A DNA stretch of 64,000 nt from Saxidomus purpurata (lineage: Eukaryota > Mollusca > Bivalvia > Venerida > Veneridae), in the NCBI GenBank assembly GCA_022818135.1, contig JAFMSR010000015.1:579316-643315 (forward strand), written 5' to 3'. Below the pieces are notes generated by a model that saw only the letters and a program-made list of their open reading frames with translations, searched no databases and had not been told where the DNA came from. Positions 31,601 through 42,159 of the stretch are shown here, one piece after another (position 1 is the stretch's first letter; each line of letters begins with the position of its first letter). Position numbers and translations under genes: made by a program.

Positions 31601-33207
31601 TACCGGAATGTGAGTCGTGTTGTCTAGGTAACAGTGCTAACACATCATCGTGGTATTGTGAATTCTGTTCCACTTTTGCTTGTTTTGAATGCAAAAAATG
31701 CATGCATACCAGTGGCAAAAAACACAAATGCCATCGCATAATGAAAGGTGAACCGATAACATTAGACATGAATGGCCTCAATATGTGTGATTCACACAGT
31801 AAAATTCTTTTATATTTTTGTGTAAAAGACGAGAGACTCTGTTGCGAGAGATGTCTAGATGAGCGACATGAACAATGCCAAAATATCGTTTCCATTTCGG
31901 ACATTAATGATGGATCAACATTTAATCCTTCACTTGAGATATTAAGTTTTCAAAATGAAGCCAAACAAATGATAGCGTGGACTGATTCCATTACAAAAGA
32001 TCTTAATAAGGAAATCGAAAATATACCATCATACCTAGAAAAACAGAGAAATACTGTCTTAGATCTGTTTGACCGCGAAGCGCAAACATTGAAAGCGAAA
32101 GCAAATACAATACAAAGTACTACATTAAAATACATACAAGAAAATCATAAATACTGTGAAAATTTCATAGAAAATATTGAGTTTGCCAAACGTTCACTAG
32201 TCCACATGGCTAAATTCGGTTCAAGCGAACAAAAATTCATTGCTAAATTACGAACGAGGGAGTTTCAGGAAAAGGTTAAGCTACTGACAAGTATAAGCGT
32301 ATTTATTTGTAATGTTGTAGAGGAGCGAATGTCTGGTCTAAGTTTACGTCAATCTGAAGCACTGTCAATACAAGTGAAATCTCCGGACATAGCGCCTGTA
32401 AAGCTGTTTCAGGCAGCTTCAGTGGAATTGAAACAGAGTGAAGACGACGAAAAGATGCCATTTTACACAGGAATGGACTTTCTTCCAGATGGTAGACTGG
32501 TTGTTGCGGATAATTACAACAAGAAATGTTTGATTTTCGATGAGATGATGGAGAAAGTAGGATCGTATCAGTTATCGTATAATCCACATAGTGTTATTGC
32601 TGTATCTGAAGTGGAAGTAGCAATTACAAGTGGCAGTCAGTGCAAGATATACTTTTTACGTGTCAGTAAATCGAATGAAATAATTCTAATAAGGCAATGT
32701 GAAGTAAAGACACAGTATTGCTCTATAATTATGCGAGATGGAGGACATTTTGTCGTTGGAACTATCGATGATGAAAGACCTGCTCGTATTGTTTCTCTCA
32801 CAGGTGTAGAGAAAGATTTCAATATAAACTTTCCAGACAAGAAATATCCTATAGGTACCAGTGCTTGTACATACATAAGAAACTGTGACAAAGTGGTCCT
32901 GACAGACAGAAATGAGCATACTGTCTATATATATGACGTCGCAACTAAACCCGAAATGGTTGTAAAAGACGTCCAGATCCAGGAACCTAGAGGTGTAGCT
33001 GTTGGACCATTTGATCGTCTATTTGTCTGCAGCAGGGCAACTGACAGCATAGTACAGCTTTCTCATACAGGGCGTATCATAACATCACACAAGTTAAATA
33101 TGAAATTTCCATACAGGATATGTGTTTCAAAGGACAAAACCCGAATAGCCGTCTCAAACTCTCACATTGATCAGAAAATTTTGCAAGTGTTCAATATAGC
33201 ATTTTGA
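25047..33207 (+). CDS. HEPN-B-box-coiled-coil-NHL-like protein, paralog 1
   Basis: Coding exons are 25047-25659, 27142-27186 and 31556-33207, giving 769 aa. All junctions are GT-AG and phase 1 (CAG|GT, GAG|GT; ACAG and TCAG acceptors). The first coding exon opens at an acceptor (ACAG|GTGATGGAC), so a 5' UTR exon lies upstream. Domains: DZIP3-type HEPN (~1-140), linker, microexon, B-box1 (238-276), B-box2 (297-327), coiled coil (~352-460), NHL-like beta-propeller (~520-769). This is TRIM-like, but the RING is absent and a HEPN domain takes its place. HEPN domains often cleave RNA; B-box/coiled-coil parts oligomerise; propellers bind protein or RNA. An innate-immune or RNA-decay role is inference. 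The tandem paralog is at 53937-59038. Confidence 0.88.
25810..26669 (+). repeat. Dispersed bivalve-type repeat inserted in intron 1 of paralog 1
   Basis: About five ~145-bp diverged units carry GTCATCT..GGTAAAAACTAGGTC, TCATGAAACTTGGTCA and AGAAAAACCTTGTGT. The left end is TTAGCTCATCTGAGCA and the right end GGCCATCTTGGCCCTCTTGT. Paralog 2 lacks the whole block: its intron runs directly through the equivalent TTTCTTTATCAT sequence. The insertion therefore postdates the gene duplication, or was cleanly lost in copy 2. It is the same family as 1425-2700, opposite orientation. Confidence 0.8.
27142..27186 (+). CDS. 45-nt microexon of paralog 1
   Basis: Fifteen residues (VRENIIDAIQKLQR plus split codons) between TTACAG| and GAG|GTAAAA. 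Being a multiple of three and in phase 1 on both sides, it can be skipped without a frameshift. Paralog 2 has the same 45-nt exon (55187-55231; VQENIMDAIQKLQI). The peptide is amphipathic and may extend a helix between HEPN and B-boxes. Confidence 0.82.
28455..28864 (+). mobile_element. TTAA-flanked MITE, copy B, in intron 2 of paralog 1
   Basis: A 410-bp element between TTAA duplications (28451-28454, 28865-28868). Perfect ends AGTGACATTATGCGCAT and inverted ATGCGCATAATGTCACT. The interior matches copies A and C. Absent from the corresponding intron of paralog 2. Confidence 0.92.
29153..29181. repeat. Perfect 13-bp hairpin
   Basis: CGAGTGCTTTAAT and its exact reverse complement are separated by three bases. 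It lies in intron 2 of paralog 1 next to a GC-richer patch (29185-29245). Confidence 0.8.
29742..29887. repeat. 43-bp inverted repeat in intron 2 of paralog 1
   Basis: The left arm GAACTGAAAAAAGATCCGTA, then GAACTTACGATAGTTTTCATAAA, is mirrored on the right as TTTATGAAAACTATCGTAAG...CAGTTC with about one mismatch and a ~60-bp loop. It is probably a small foldback element; the transcript would form a strong hairpin. Confidence 0.85.
30225..30575. repeat. AGTACT-rich block, intron 2 of paralog 1
   Basis: The palindrome AGTACT and half-sites GTACT/AGTAC recur dozens of times over 350 bp. The block is shared, in the same orientation and order, with intron 2 of paralog 2 (56045-56420), so it predates the duplication. 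Confidence 0.8.
30723..30899 (+). mobile_element. tRNA-derived SINE, family 1, plus strand
   Basis: A tRNA-like head with a box-A-like GGTGGTGCAGAGGTAAAG and a perfect box B, GGTTGCGGGTTCGAGCCCC. The body contains CACATGACACCAGTACTGTT and the tail AATCGAGCTAAAATAAATAG. A sister copy lies on the minus strand at 59921-60063. Confidence 0.72.
31261..31410 (+). promoter_or_regulatory. Conserved intronic block upstream of exon 3, paralog 1
   Basis: About 150 bp ending ~145 bp before the exon-3 acceptor is nearly identical to 57109-57258 in paralog 2, although most surrounding intron has diverged. The core is ACGCTGACGACGTTAGGTTC, then ATGTCTAAAAACGTAG. It could be a splicing or transcriptional element, an internal promoter for a HEPN-less B-box/NHL transcript, or a trace of recent gene conversion. 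Confidence 0.5.
31556..33207 (+). CDS. B-box/coiled-coil/NHL exon of paralog 1
   Basis: A single 1652-nt exon. B-box1 ligands are C238, C241, C254, C257, C262, C265, H270 and H276. B-box2 ligands are C297, H300, C308, D311, C316, C319, H324 and C327. The propeller begins near FYTGMDFLPDGRLVVADNYN and has repeating YIYDV- and GVAVGPFDRLFVC-type strands typical of NHL-like repeats. A methionine at 31543 just before the acceptor is intronic, not a start. Confidence 0.88.
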
Positions 33208-34215
33208 AACGCTCAATGAAAGAATTTACGTTGCATTTCGTGTCATCAAATTGCTGATATTTTAAAAAACAAAGAGTACCTTTCCTTGTTCACAAATATT
33301 ACTAGAATGATGCCTAACTCTTTTCGTTGTAGTGATACATATTGATATAAAAGTACATTATTAACCAAGGAGATCAGTCCATCATTTTACCATTTTCCCT
33401 CCCTATATCACCAGAGTCTTAATTACTGACATTTTTAATAATTTAAACCAGTATGCTAGTTGTATCTGTAAGTCTACGCTTACATAAATGTAGCAAAAAC
33501 ATAATCACAAATGTTTTAAATATTAGATCTGACTTGTTCTTATTTATTTTATTAAATAATCACATGGGTTCATACAAAATGTAACTGAGCATTAGAACGA
33601 CAGGAAATTGTTTAATGAACGACAAACAACGCGTAGAATTGAAAAAAACAACGATATTTCAATTCTGAAAGGACCATTATATCACTAAAAGATTAATAAA
33701 TGCAAATGTTTGTTTTCTACGGGGAAGCTTTTGCGACGTGATGTTCTTTATTACTTCAGATTGAAATGAACTATAGGGTATGAATCATTTCAGTCGCCTT
33801 TAGACTGGAGTTTATTGTGAAAACCAGAGACACTTTTAGAACTTTATAAACTAACTTTAGACTTACCTTATACTTACGAATCAAATAGTTTAGGACAATT
33901 AAACATTATGTGATATTCAGATTTTTAGGTTAACATACAACGGGCACATTTTGTATAGGAATCTTGGTCATTATTTTTAAATACTCCATTATCTTAAACG
34001 TGTGTTTATTCTCTATTACATAATATACATGTTAAAAAAGAGCTGTTCGTAAGGCAGCATGCTCGACTATACTCAGTATTTGTGCCAATAAAACAAATCT
34101 TTTATCAGTAAATAGCGAAACAAATTCTGTTGACTCTCTAAGTATAAACTAGAACACTGTAATCATCAAAAAAGTCTAAAGTTATCTATAGTAACTTAAT
34201 TGTTTTATAACCCTG
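33208..34215. other. 3' flank of paralog 1
   Basis: The first ~25 bases (AACGCTCAATGAAAGAA) match the 3' UTR of paralog 2. Positions 33750-33960 match 60740-60930 (CCAGAGACACTTTTAGAACT, TTTATAA). No further gene is seen. Confidence 0.6.
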
Positions 34216-34735
34216 AACAATATTGCTAAGTTTCAAATAACTCCTCCAAGTGGTTACTGAAGTATGTGCATGGTAGTACCTTGCAGGTTAAACTTTTAAC
34301 CAAAGTTTCTAAGTTCAACATGGGCCATAATTTGTAATTAATTCAGTCAAGGGTATTCTTACTTGATTGTTGGAGACCCTGATCATTCCTAAGATGTTTC
34401 AAATCAATTTCAGCAATGGTAACTTAGACATATGCCTGATAGTAGCTTATTAATAAAGCTTTAACCAAATTCACCTTGCATGCAAAACTTTAACCAAGTT
34501 TTCTATGTCAAACAAGGGCCATAATTTGTACTAAATCCATACAAGAGTAATTTTATATGACTGTCTGATACCCTTGAAGACATTAATGAAGCTTCAAATC
34601 AATATCATAAGTGGTTACTAAGATATGTCCATGAAAGTACCTTGCATGCAAAACTTTAACCAAATCTGCAACGCCGACATCGACAACGACGCCGAGGCAC
34701 AAGTGACTGTAACAGCTGTACACATTCTTTGAATA
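34216..34735 (+). repeat. ~180-bp diverged dispersed repeat, 2.5 units
   Basis: Units contain AGTGGTTACT, CCTTGCATGCAAAACTTTAA, GGGCCATAATTTGTA and ATCAATTTCA. They end in a CG-rich GACATCGACAACGACGCCGA tail. Non-coding. Confidence 0.75.
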
Positions 34736-36049
34736 GTCCAGCTAATAAAAGTGAATATTTATTGATAAATGTATAATTGATTTGTACATATTTATTATGT
34801 TAAAGATTGAAATATGCAGTCAAGATTGAAGAAAATGTCTTTGGCCAAGTTATAATATGAAAATAGGCAATACCTATATCGGGCGAAAACATAACAGGAA
34901 TTTCATTTTTAGAAATGGTTAGAATTTTCAAGAGACGCAAAAACAGTTCAAGTTACGAAAATTATTGGTACCGAATATCCATAGAGTCATGAATAAGGAT
35001 TGATTGCGAAAATAAAGGGTGCGTTTAATGGCGTCACAAGAAACTTTCCGAAAGACTTTAGGAATGTGTATAAATAGGATCTCTTTATATTTTAATGTAC
35101 AAACCTGCATTCAACGGAAAAGCTTCGCATTTTCAAAAAGAATGGCTGACATTTAATGACGTCACAATTTCTTTTGACAGATGCCGTCACTTTGTAAATA
35201 AAAGTTGCAGCGGAAGTTGTATAAACGGTGCAGCGTTATAAGTATGTTATTGTATCGCCACGGAGTCGGCACTTTCTTATTTTGCATGGTTATATATGTC
35301 AAATCATTTATTTTATTGCTTTCAGTATTCAATGAAATACTCGTGCATACGTTTACCTATCGTCGGGCTTCGCCCGTATAATTTTATATTTTTTCTATCA
35401 TTTTTCATTAATCAAAAGCAATGTGTGCCTATAGTGTATAACTTAAGTAACCATCTGTTGTTTAAAACGTTTAATTACATCTACATTTCATAAATTCCTC
35501 TTTCAGATGTCAAATAGTCAGTAAATATGTTTTTGATAAGTAATCACACAGTTTAACAGTTGACAATTGAGTCTGATTGTTGTAAACACTAACCCCAGGC
35601 TTAGGCTATATTTTTGCCATTATCAAACGGAACCCGTTTTCTCACATTTAGTCGCTAAAGCCTGGAGCGTTGCGTGTCCAACACTTCTCGGTCTTTTTTT
35701 TTATTAGCTGTTGAAGTACGAACACTTTTGTAACAGGAACTGTAATTGTTCCGAACCCCTTTTTGGTCTTTCGGTAAAAAGTTGTTAAAGTCTCTCTCAT
35801 TGTAGACTTTACATGTGTAACATTTTTTTTACCATTATCTTAAAATGATTGGCAATAAAACAAGAATAGGACGCATACATTCTCTTGATATTTTAGGGTA
35901 AGAAATTACTGCTCTTGTTTTCAGTTCTTAAGAACTCATTTTGTGAATTATAAGTTTTATCTTTTTAGCAATGAAGCTGTAATATAATGAATGTATTTTG
36001 TAACCTTATGATTTATTCCGTGAGATATATTATCTGTAAGAAATAGATT
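34736..36049. other. Gene-free interval
   Basis: Mostly AT-rich. Positions 34740-34830 resemble 61000-61075, part of the homologous 3' flank. Two TGACGTCA/GGCGTCAC segments at 35030 and 35157 face a short inverted pair. No exon is supported. Confidence 0.45.
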
Positions 36050-36053
36050 TTAA

Positions 36054-36439
36054 AGTGACATTATGCGCATCTTACTGCACATAGTGTATTTTTTGTGACA
36101 GTTTTATAAAAGCAATTTTTGGTTGCTGTTCATTTAAATGTGTTAAATTAATGATTATGCCGCATTAGTATTTGAAGTTGGTGCTTTAGATATAAAACAT
36201 CGGACTGATAAAATGATAGTTGGTTGTGTCTTGGTAGAGATTTCGGCAGTGGAAGGGAAGCAACTCCTGCATGCAGTTGTTCTTTTCTTAAATTGACTCT
36301 CCCGGAAAGTTATTATTTCATACTGGTAGCGTGAAGAGTTTGGTGTATTGGGTTAAAAGCTATTATTTCCTCTACGCTTTTGTACACACACCATATTCAG
36401 CTGGATTTTTACTTGAAAAAAAATGCGCATAATGTCACT
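36054..36439 (+). mobile_element. TTAA-flanked MITE, copy C
   Basis: A 386-bp element between TTAA duplications (36050-36053, 36440-36443), same ends and interior as copy B. It lacks a ~25-bp segment containing GTCAAATAAGAAAATC that copy B has. High similarity to copy B suggests recent activity. Confidence 0.92.
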
Positions 36440-36443
36440 TTAA

Positions 36444-38190
36444 TAATTATACAAAAAACTGTATGTTGAGTTAAAAGAGTATCTTTTTGTTTTAGTGAAT
36501 TGTACATACATGTATGTGTCAAAAAGAGAACCTTTTGATTTAAGTTATATTTTGTAATTTTGTTTGATTAAGTTAGAACACATAGTTCATTAAGACATGT
36601 TGTCATACAGGTAGATAAAACGGTTCCCTTCTTGCGGTGTGGTACTTATTTAGCAGAACATTGTCAACTGCAGAAATACATTTCTTCAAAAGTTATTTAT
36701 CAAAATTATTGAATAGCATGTTTATTGCCTAACAAGATAAGTATTGCACGTACAGAAAGGGACGATTTCGTAAGATGTTGTACATATTTTGTTGATATTT
36801 TTTTTATATTTTATGCACTATTCATTTTCAGTTTACTTTTGTCAGCATTGCTGAATGTTTTTTTACATGTATTTATGTATGTTGTTCCATGATGGTTAGA
36901 ACAGAACTGTGATCGTATGCCATTTTCCGGCAAAAACATGCACATGAATTTCAGTGGGTACAGCTAAAATGTTGTGATTTATACGATGAAAATATAGTGT
37001 TCATATGTATACTTAAGGACAAAAGTTTTGTGCGGTTCGAAATTGTTTAATCAAATTTTAATTGTACGTTACTTTTAACTTTTTAATTACACATTTATAT
37101 TTTGAGACTACTTGCTACATCACATGGTGTTTAGAATTCTATACAAAAACATTCAATCAACTGTGACGGCATAAACCATGAATTTCACATTTATCTTGAT
37201 TTCATGTACATGAAGCTTATAATCACAAAAATTTAAAGTGAACTTTTTCACCAAAGGATAGTCCTATCGAAAGTCGTAACGATTTAAAAAATAATCAACG
37301 TATGTTGTAATTACAAAGCTTTCAAGATAGCAAAATGCGCCCGTTTTGTCGACTTGAGGTCAGTGACTAACTTTTAAGCCTATTAAGGCCTTTGTTATTT
37401 GTCTTATTTTATAGAGTCAGAGTGAAAAACATTGAATTGATATTGTGTTAAATATTTGTATAATAAAAGTGTAAAGTTTTCATTTTTGGTGAGTGTATAA
37501 TGTTGCCATGTGCATTGCATTATGAAAGGGAGGCAATTATAACTTTATTTAGTATAAAAACGAGCAACACCTACTTCCCTACATTGCTGAATTCGAAATG
37601 GACATGCGCATCCTTCAATATTGACAGTTCCATTAATTATTCATCTATTTATGTAAACCTAATTTAAATGTACCTGACTGCTAAGCAGACTAGGCCGCAA
37701 AGGTAGAATCGTTTGTCACCATGGCAGCAGGTATGAGGTGGAATGAATTAAGTAAGTAGGATCCAGAGTATTCGACGAATAATTCTTTCATCTGATCGCC
37801 TTAATATGCTCAAGCTGAACCAAAGTCCTTGGGCATTATGTGCTGACAAACATATAACTATGTAAGACAACAAATAGTGTAGACAATTTGTTAAACCGTA
37901 ATCTTAACAGATACGAATTCTTCACACGGAGTATGCTACTTATTTGTGTTAGAATAAAGAGGAAGTAACTGGGTCCTTATGCATTACTCGAAAAAGGAAT
38001 AAAGAACGGGTATCTAAACTTATTGACATGTGTTTGCTGAGGGTTCAAAGCGTAAGTGTAAAGCGTATAGGGGTCGCAAATTAAATTTAAGTAAAACAAT
38101 GAACACAAACTTCGCAATTCGTCAGTACCGTTTTCCTTACGCTGTAGAAGTATTGGAATAGTATGTATGTATATTCGAGCTTTATCGTTG
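36444..38190. other. Gene-free interval with duplicated flank
   Basis: 37490-37615 matches 61105-61225 (AAAACGAGCAACAC, GGACATGCG), extending the two-locus homology about 4.4 kb past paralog 1. No gene is supported. Confidence 0.5.
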
Positions 38191-38196
38191 GCACCG

Positions 38197-38450
38197 GTTT
38201 CCCGTATGACCAACGCCCCCAGAAGAGGTTAGTTATTTTAGGTTTCGGAGGATAGTGCGAGATACAGAAAGCGTCCCAATTCCAAAGACACCCCTGGTTC
38301 TTATACATGCAAGGTGTATAGCACCCATACATGGGACCTCGGTTTTTAAGTCTCAGCCGAAAGACTGTTAATAATTTTTAGTTGGTCAGACCCAGGAATC
38401 GTACCCGCAACCCCGAGATTACAAATCTCGTGTTCTACCGATTGAGCATT
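38197..38450 (-). mobile_element. tRNA-Thr-like SINE, family 2, minus strand
   Basis: Reverse complement of the 62716-62976 element, 5'-truncated: it begins at GCTCAATCGGTAGAACACG and keeps anticodon stem, T-arm-like region and the body GGTCCCATGTATGGGTGCTA. The tail is AAATAACTAACCTCTTCTGG. Confidence 0.82.
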
Positions 38451-38810
38451 GTTGAAACTACAACATTTAAGATTAATTCCGCTGCCATGAACATGCCGCG
38501 ACCTCAGCCAGTGAAAGTCGATAAGATTTCCGGTAAAGATGGAAACATGTTGCTGAAGCGAAACTTATTGTGAAACATTTTGTAAGTACACAGAATATTT
38601 GATCCTCTGTCACTAGTTGCTGCTATTTTCTCATGAAATATTGATAAAGAAACTGAGGTATATTAACTACCCCACATGTTTGCTTCACTTGGGATTCCTA
38701 ATAATATAGCCAGATAGCAATACATGATGACAAAATATTTGGCTCGTAGATCTATACATTATAAATCTCTTTGGATTTAAAGTACTTTGGATGATACATT
38801 AATAATTTCT

Positions 38811-39175
38811 ATCATGAGCACGAGGTTCAGATCGAAATATCCGTCACCGAGGGTAACTGTTTTGGCGGGAACGAGGCTCTGCCGAGTTCCCGTAAAACAG
38901 TTACCCGAGGTGACGGATATTTCCATCTGAGCCAAGTGTCTCATGCATGCCGTCTTGCATTTTAAAGTAGATTTCTTAATGCAAACTTCTCAAAATGATG
39001 AATTTTCATGAAAAACGATTTTCCGACGTTGTGTTTGGGAAATTGACGTCACAATGTTTATAACGTTACGTCATAAGTGATTCACGAGAGTCGTCTGGCA
39101 TAGGAGGGGTGCCAGACCGGTTTTTCCGGCATGGGCAAAATCACCGGAAATGCCGATCCGATATGCAAGAAAATT
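38811..39175 (+). mobile_element. GC-rich hairpin element, copy 1
   Basis: The core 38824-38933 is an almost perfect hairpin: AAATATCCGTCACC and GGTAACTGTTTTGGCGGGAA pair with their complements around a GAGGCTCTGCC loop. The element continues through CAACGT/ACGTTG and TTTCCGGCATGGGCAAAATC to about 39175. An inverted sister copy is at 61665-62050. Confidence 0.82.
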
Positions 39176-39595
39176 GATGCTTAATTACATAACTAAATGA
39201 TTAAAATAGTGAAGTCGAAATGCATAGTTACTTTTCCTGATGTAACAACATAGCTGAATGATGAGTAGACCATTAGGCACGAGTTCAGGAGTAATTGTTG
39301 TTCAAATCAATTTTTAAGTTTGTCATTTACAAAGACATTTAATTTGCATATAAGTTGTCGCAAGTACAAGTCGTAAAACGGCCTATCAGTTAAAGACGAG
39401 ATTTCATAGTCAGAATTAAATCAAGTTATCTAGAGAACAGATGACTAACATAATTATAGGCCTGATCATTTGAACGTTTTCAGAAAAATGCACACTTTGT
39501 TCGCTTGCTAATTTGTATTTGTCGAAAATCCTAATTTCTGAAAGTCCTTCATAACACATTTAAGATAAGCAGGGAAAGATTAACTAATTTAATCA
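39176..39595. other. Gene-free interval
   Basis: Nothing recognisable; AT-rich. Confidence 0.5.
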
Positions 39596-39599
39596 TAAT

Positions 39600-39880
39600 T
39601 CAAATGAAATCCTTGACAGAGTTATTTGCTCCTGCGTATGATGATGGTAAACAAGTATTCTAACTTTCAAAGTATTATCTCAAACAGTTCAGTCAAAAAG
39701 TGGACTGGTACAAAATCTAAGTCGATAAAGGGCCTTAATTTTTAAAAATCCTTGACAGAGTTACCTTCTCTTACCTACAGATGGGGGTAACGATACAAAC
39801 AAGTATTCCAATTTTCACAGCAACATCTCCAAGGGGTAAGTCAATAAGTCAAAAAGGGGCATAATTCTGACAAAAACATT
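39600..39880 (+). repeat. ~145-bp dispersed repeat, two units
   Basis: Both units contain AATCCTTGACAGAGTTA, AACAAGTATTC, CAGTCAAAAAG / TAAGTCAAAAAGG and GGGC(C/A)TAATT. Diverged and non-coding. Confidence 0.65.
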
Positions 39881-40015
39881 CACAGTTAGACCTTTATTGG
39901 ATGTTCACGGCAAAACAAATGACAGAAACATACCGTAATCATATTTGTCTGCGTACAATACGTATTTTGCATGATTGCAATTGCTGCAAACACAAATACA
40001 AAATAAAGATGTATA

Positions 40016-40948
40016 GGAAGTAGGCAGTAGCAGTAGCTCAGCAGTAGGAAACGTGAAGTTGGCAGTAGCAGTAGCACAGCAGTAGCAGTAGCTCAGCAGT
40101 GGCAGTAGCTTAGCAGTGGCAGTAGCTTAGCAGTGGCAGTAGCTTAGCAGTAGCAGTAGAAAAATTATAAAACGTGAAGTAGCAGTAGCTAGCAGTAGCA
40201 GTAGCATAGCTCAGCAGTAGCAGTAGCACAGCAGTAGCACAGCAGTAGCAGTAGCTCAGCAGTAGCAGTAGCAGTAGCAGTAGCAGTAGCTCAGCAGTAG
40301 CAGTAGCACAGCAGTAGCAGTAGCTTAGCAGTAGCTCAGCAGTAGCAGTAGCACAGCAGTAGCAGTAGCAGTAGCTCAGCAGTAGCAGTAGCACAGCAGT
40401 AGCAGTAGCAGTAGCAGTAGCTCAGCAGTAGCAGTAGCAGTAGCAGTAGCACAGCAGTAGCAGTAGCACAGCAGTAGCAGTAGCTTAGCAGTAGCAGTAG
40501 CAGTAGCAGCAGCTCAACAGTAGCAGTAGCACAACAGTAGCAGTAGCTTAGCAGTAGCAGTAGCTTAGCAGTAGCAGTAGCAGTAGCAGTAGCAGTAGCA
40601 CAGCAGTAGCAGTAGCACAGCAGTAGCAGTAGCTTAGCAGTAGCAGTGGCAGTAGCAGTGGCAGTAGCAGTAGCAGTAGCTTAGCAGTAGCAGTAGCTTA
40701 GCAGTAGCAGTAGCAGTAGCACAGCAGTAGCAGTAGCACAGCAGTAGCAGTAGCTTAGCAGTAGCTTAGCAGTAGCAGTAGCAGTAGCACAGCAGTAGCA
40801 GTAGCACAGCAGTAGCAGTAGCTCTGCAGTAGCAGTAGCACAACAGTAGTAGTAGCTCAGCAGTAGCACTAGCAGTAGCAGTAACTCAGCATTAGCAGTA
40901 GCTCAGCAGTAGCAGTAGCAGTAGCAGTAGCTTAGCAGTAGCAGTAGA
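40016..40948 (+). repeat. Compound (CAGTAG)n / AGCTTAGCAGT satellite array
   Basis: About 930 bp of AGCAGT hexamers broken by AGCTCAGC, AGCACAGC and AGCTTAGC spacers. Two interruptions carry AACGTGAAGT (about 40050 and 40165), the second with AAAATTATAAAACGTGAAG. The same interruption recurs inverted in the 44990-45422 array. Leu/Cys/Tyr-rich frames across it are artefacts of the repeat. Confidence 0.95.
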
Positions 40949-41880
40949 TTTTTAGTGCTCTAAGGTATTTGTGACATCATTATAAAAAACGTAAATGATG
41001 TGCGTTTATAACATCAGAATGCGCGGTGCTTTCTGGTTGTTACATTTTATACAGAGGTGTGGCAATTCCCTGATTTTAACACTAATTTCTTGCCTTGGCT
41101 ATTCTTCTTCGATTTACATTAAAGTGAAAGGATAGAGGATGTAGATATTTTCCTCAAGTTCTGATTGAGTTATTTTCTATGAGTTATGGCTGTGGCTAAT
41201 TCAACATAAAACAAACAAGAAAAATATTTAAAAAAGATAAACGGCTTTGAGCCGAATAAGATACCCGGGAGCCGGACCTGCAGCCAGACTTTTATACCGT
41301 ATAACATTTAATTCATACAAGAAATGTATACACCGGAAGCATGAATAACAGTCTATTTCTTGATAGTCACGTGTATATTTTGGTATGGAGTACATACATG
41401 GCTAAAACAAACATGAATGCAATAAAACAATATCACAACATGAACATAATAACCATGGCATGCACACCGACACTAGGGATAACACAAAAAAGAGTAAACT
41501 CTTATTTCCATTGTAGTCCCTTTGTGTTGGTGGCATGACAGAGAGAGGCAATGAATCAATGTACAGTAATCAGTATCACAGAATATCACATAATTTAAAT
41601 ATCACATATTGCTTTAACATTTATATTTATCGCATATTTAACTTGAATCTTATCACCAAAATAATAATTTAATTTAATGTAATTATCACATTTCATTTCT
41701 GTGAGACAGTAATTATATCACATGAAAATATCGCAGTTGACTGACAATTAAAAATGCCTACATTTTAATCTTATTTATGTAACAAGCTGTGTAAATGCAT
41801 TTAAAAAAACGAAAGCGGAAGATCTAAGAAACATTGAACTATATGAACCATACCAAAATTATACATGTTACACATAACTA
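40949..41880. other. Gene-free interval
   Basis: No gene. 41560-41730 is AT-rich with repeated ATCACAT / TATCACA; this together with 41731-41880 is probably the 3' untranslated part of the LINE on the minus strand. Confidence 0.45.
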
Positions 41881-41883
41881 AAT

Positions 41884-42155
41884 TCAATAAAAAATTAAAA
41901 AATACTTCAGATTATCTAAGAAATGTTTTTTAACAGCAACCTTAAAAGCAGAGAGTTTAGTGATTTTTGTGACCTTATGAGGTAATCTGTTCCACAAAGT
42001 GCAACCCATAAAGCAAACGGATTTGGACCCAAAACTCTTTACCTTAAGAATAGCAAAGGCACCTTTATTACTAAGTCTTGTGCTATAATTATGAACATTA
42101 TCTTGGGACACAAAAAACTTTCTATTAAGCCGACGGTGGAAAAAATTAACATAAT
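41884..42155 (-). pseudogene. LINE (non-LTR retrotransposon) ORF2 C-terminal remnant
   Basis: A 75-codon minus-strand frame ending at 41884 has the layout found at the end of many LINE reverse-transcriptase ORFs: NYSTRLSNKG, then GSKSVCFMGCTLWNRLPHKV, then a Lys-rich FKVAVKKHFL. The RT core is missing, so it is a 5'-truncated, dead copy. Confidence 0.7.
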
Positions 42156-42159
42156 ATTA

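Noticed and set aside
38382..38573. 63-codon plus-strand frame
   Set aside because: Its first third is the antisense of a SINE; the rest (NMPRPQPVKVDKISGK) is too short to support as an exon.
40110..40869. Leu/Cys/Tyr-rich open frames on the minus strand
   Set aside because: Direct translation of the CAGTAG hexamer array; not a protein.
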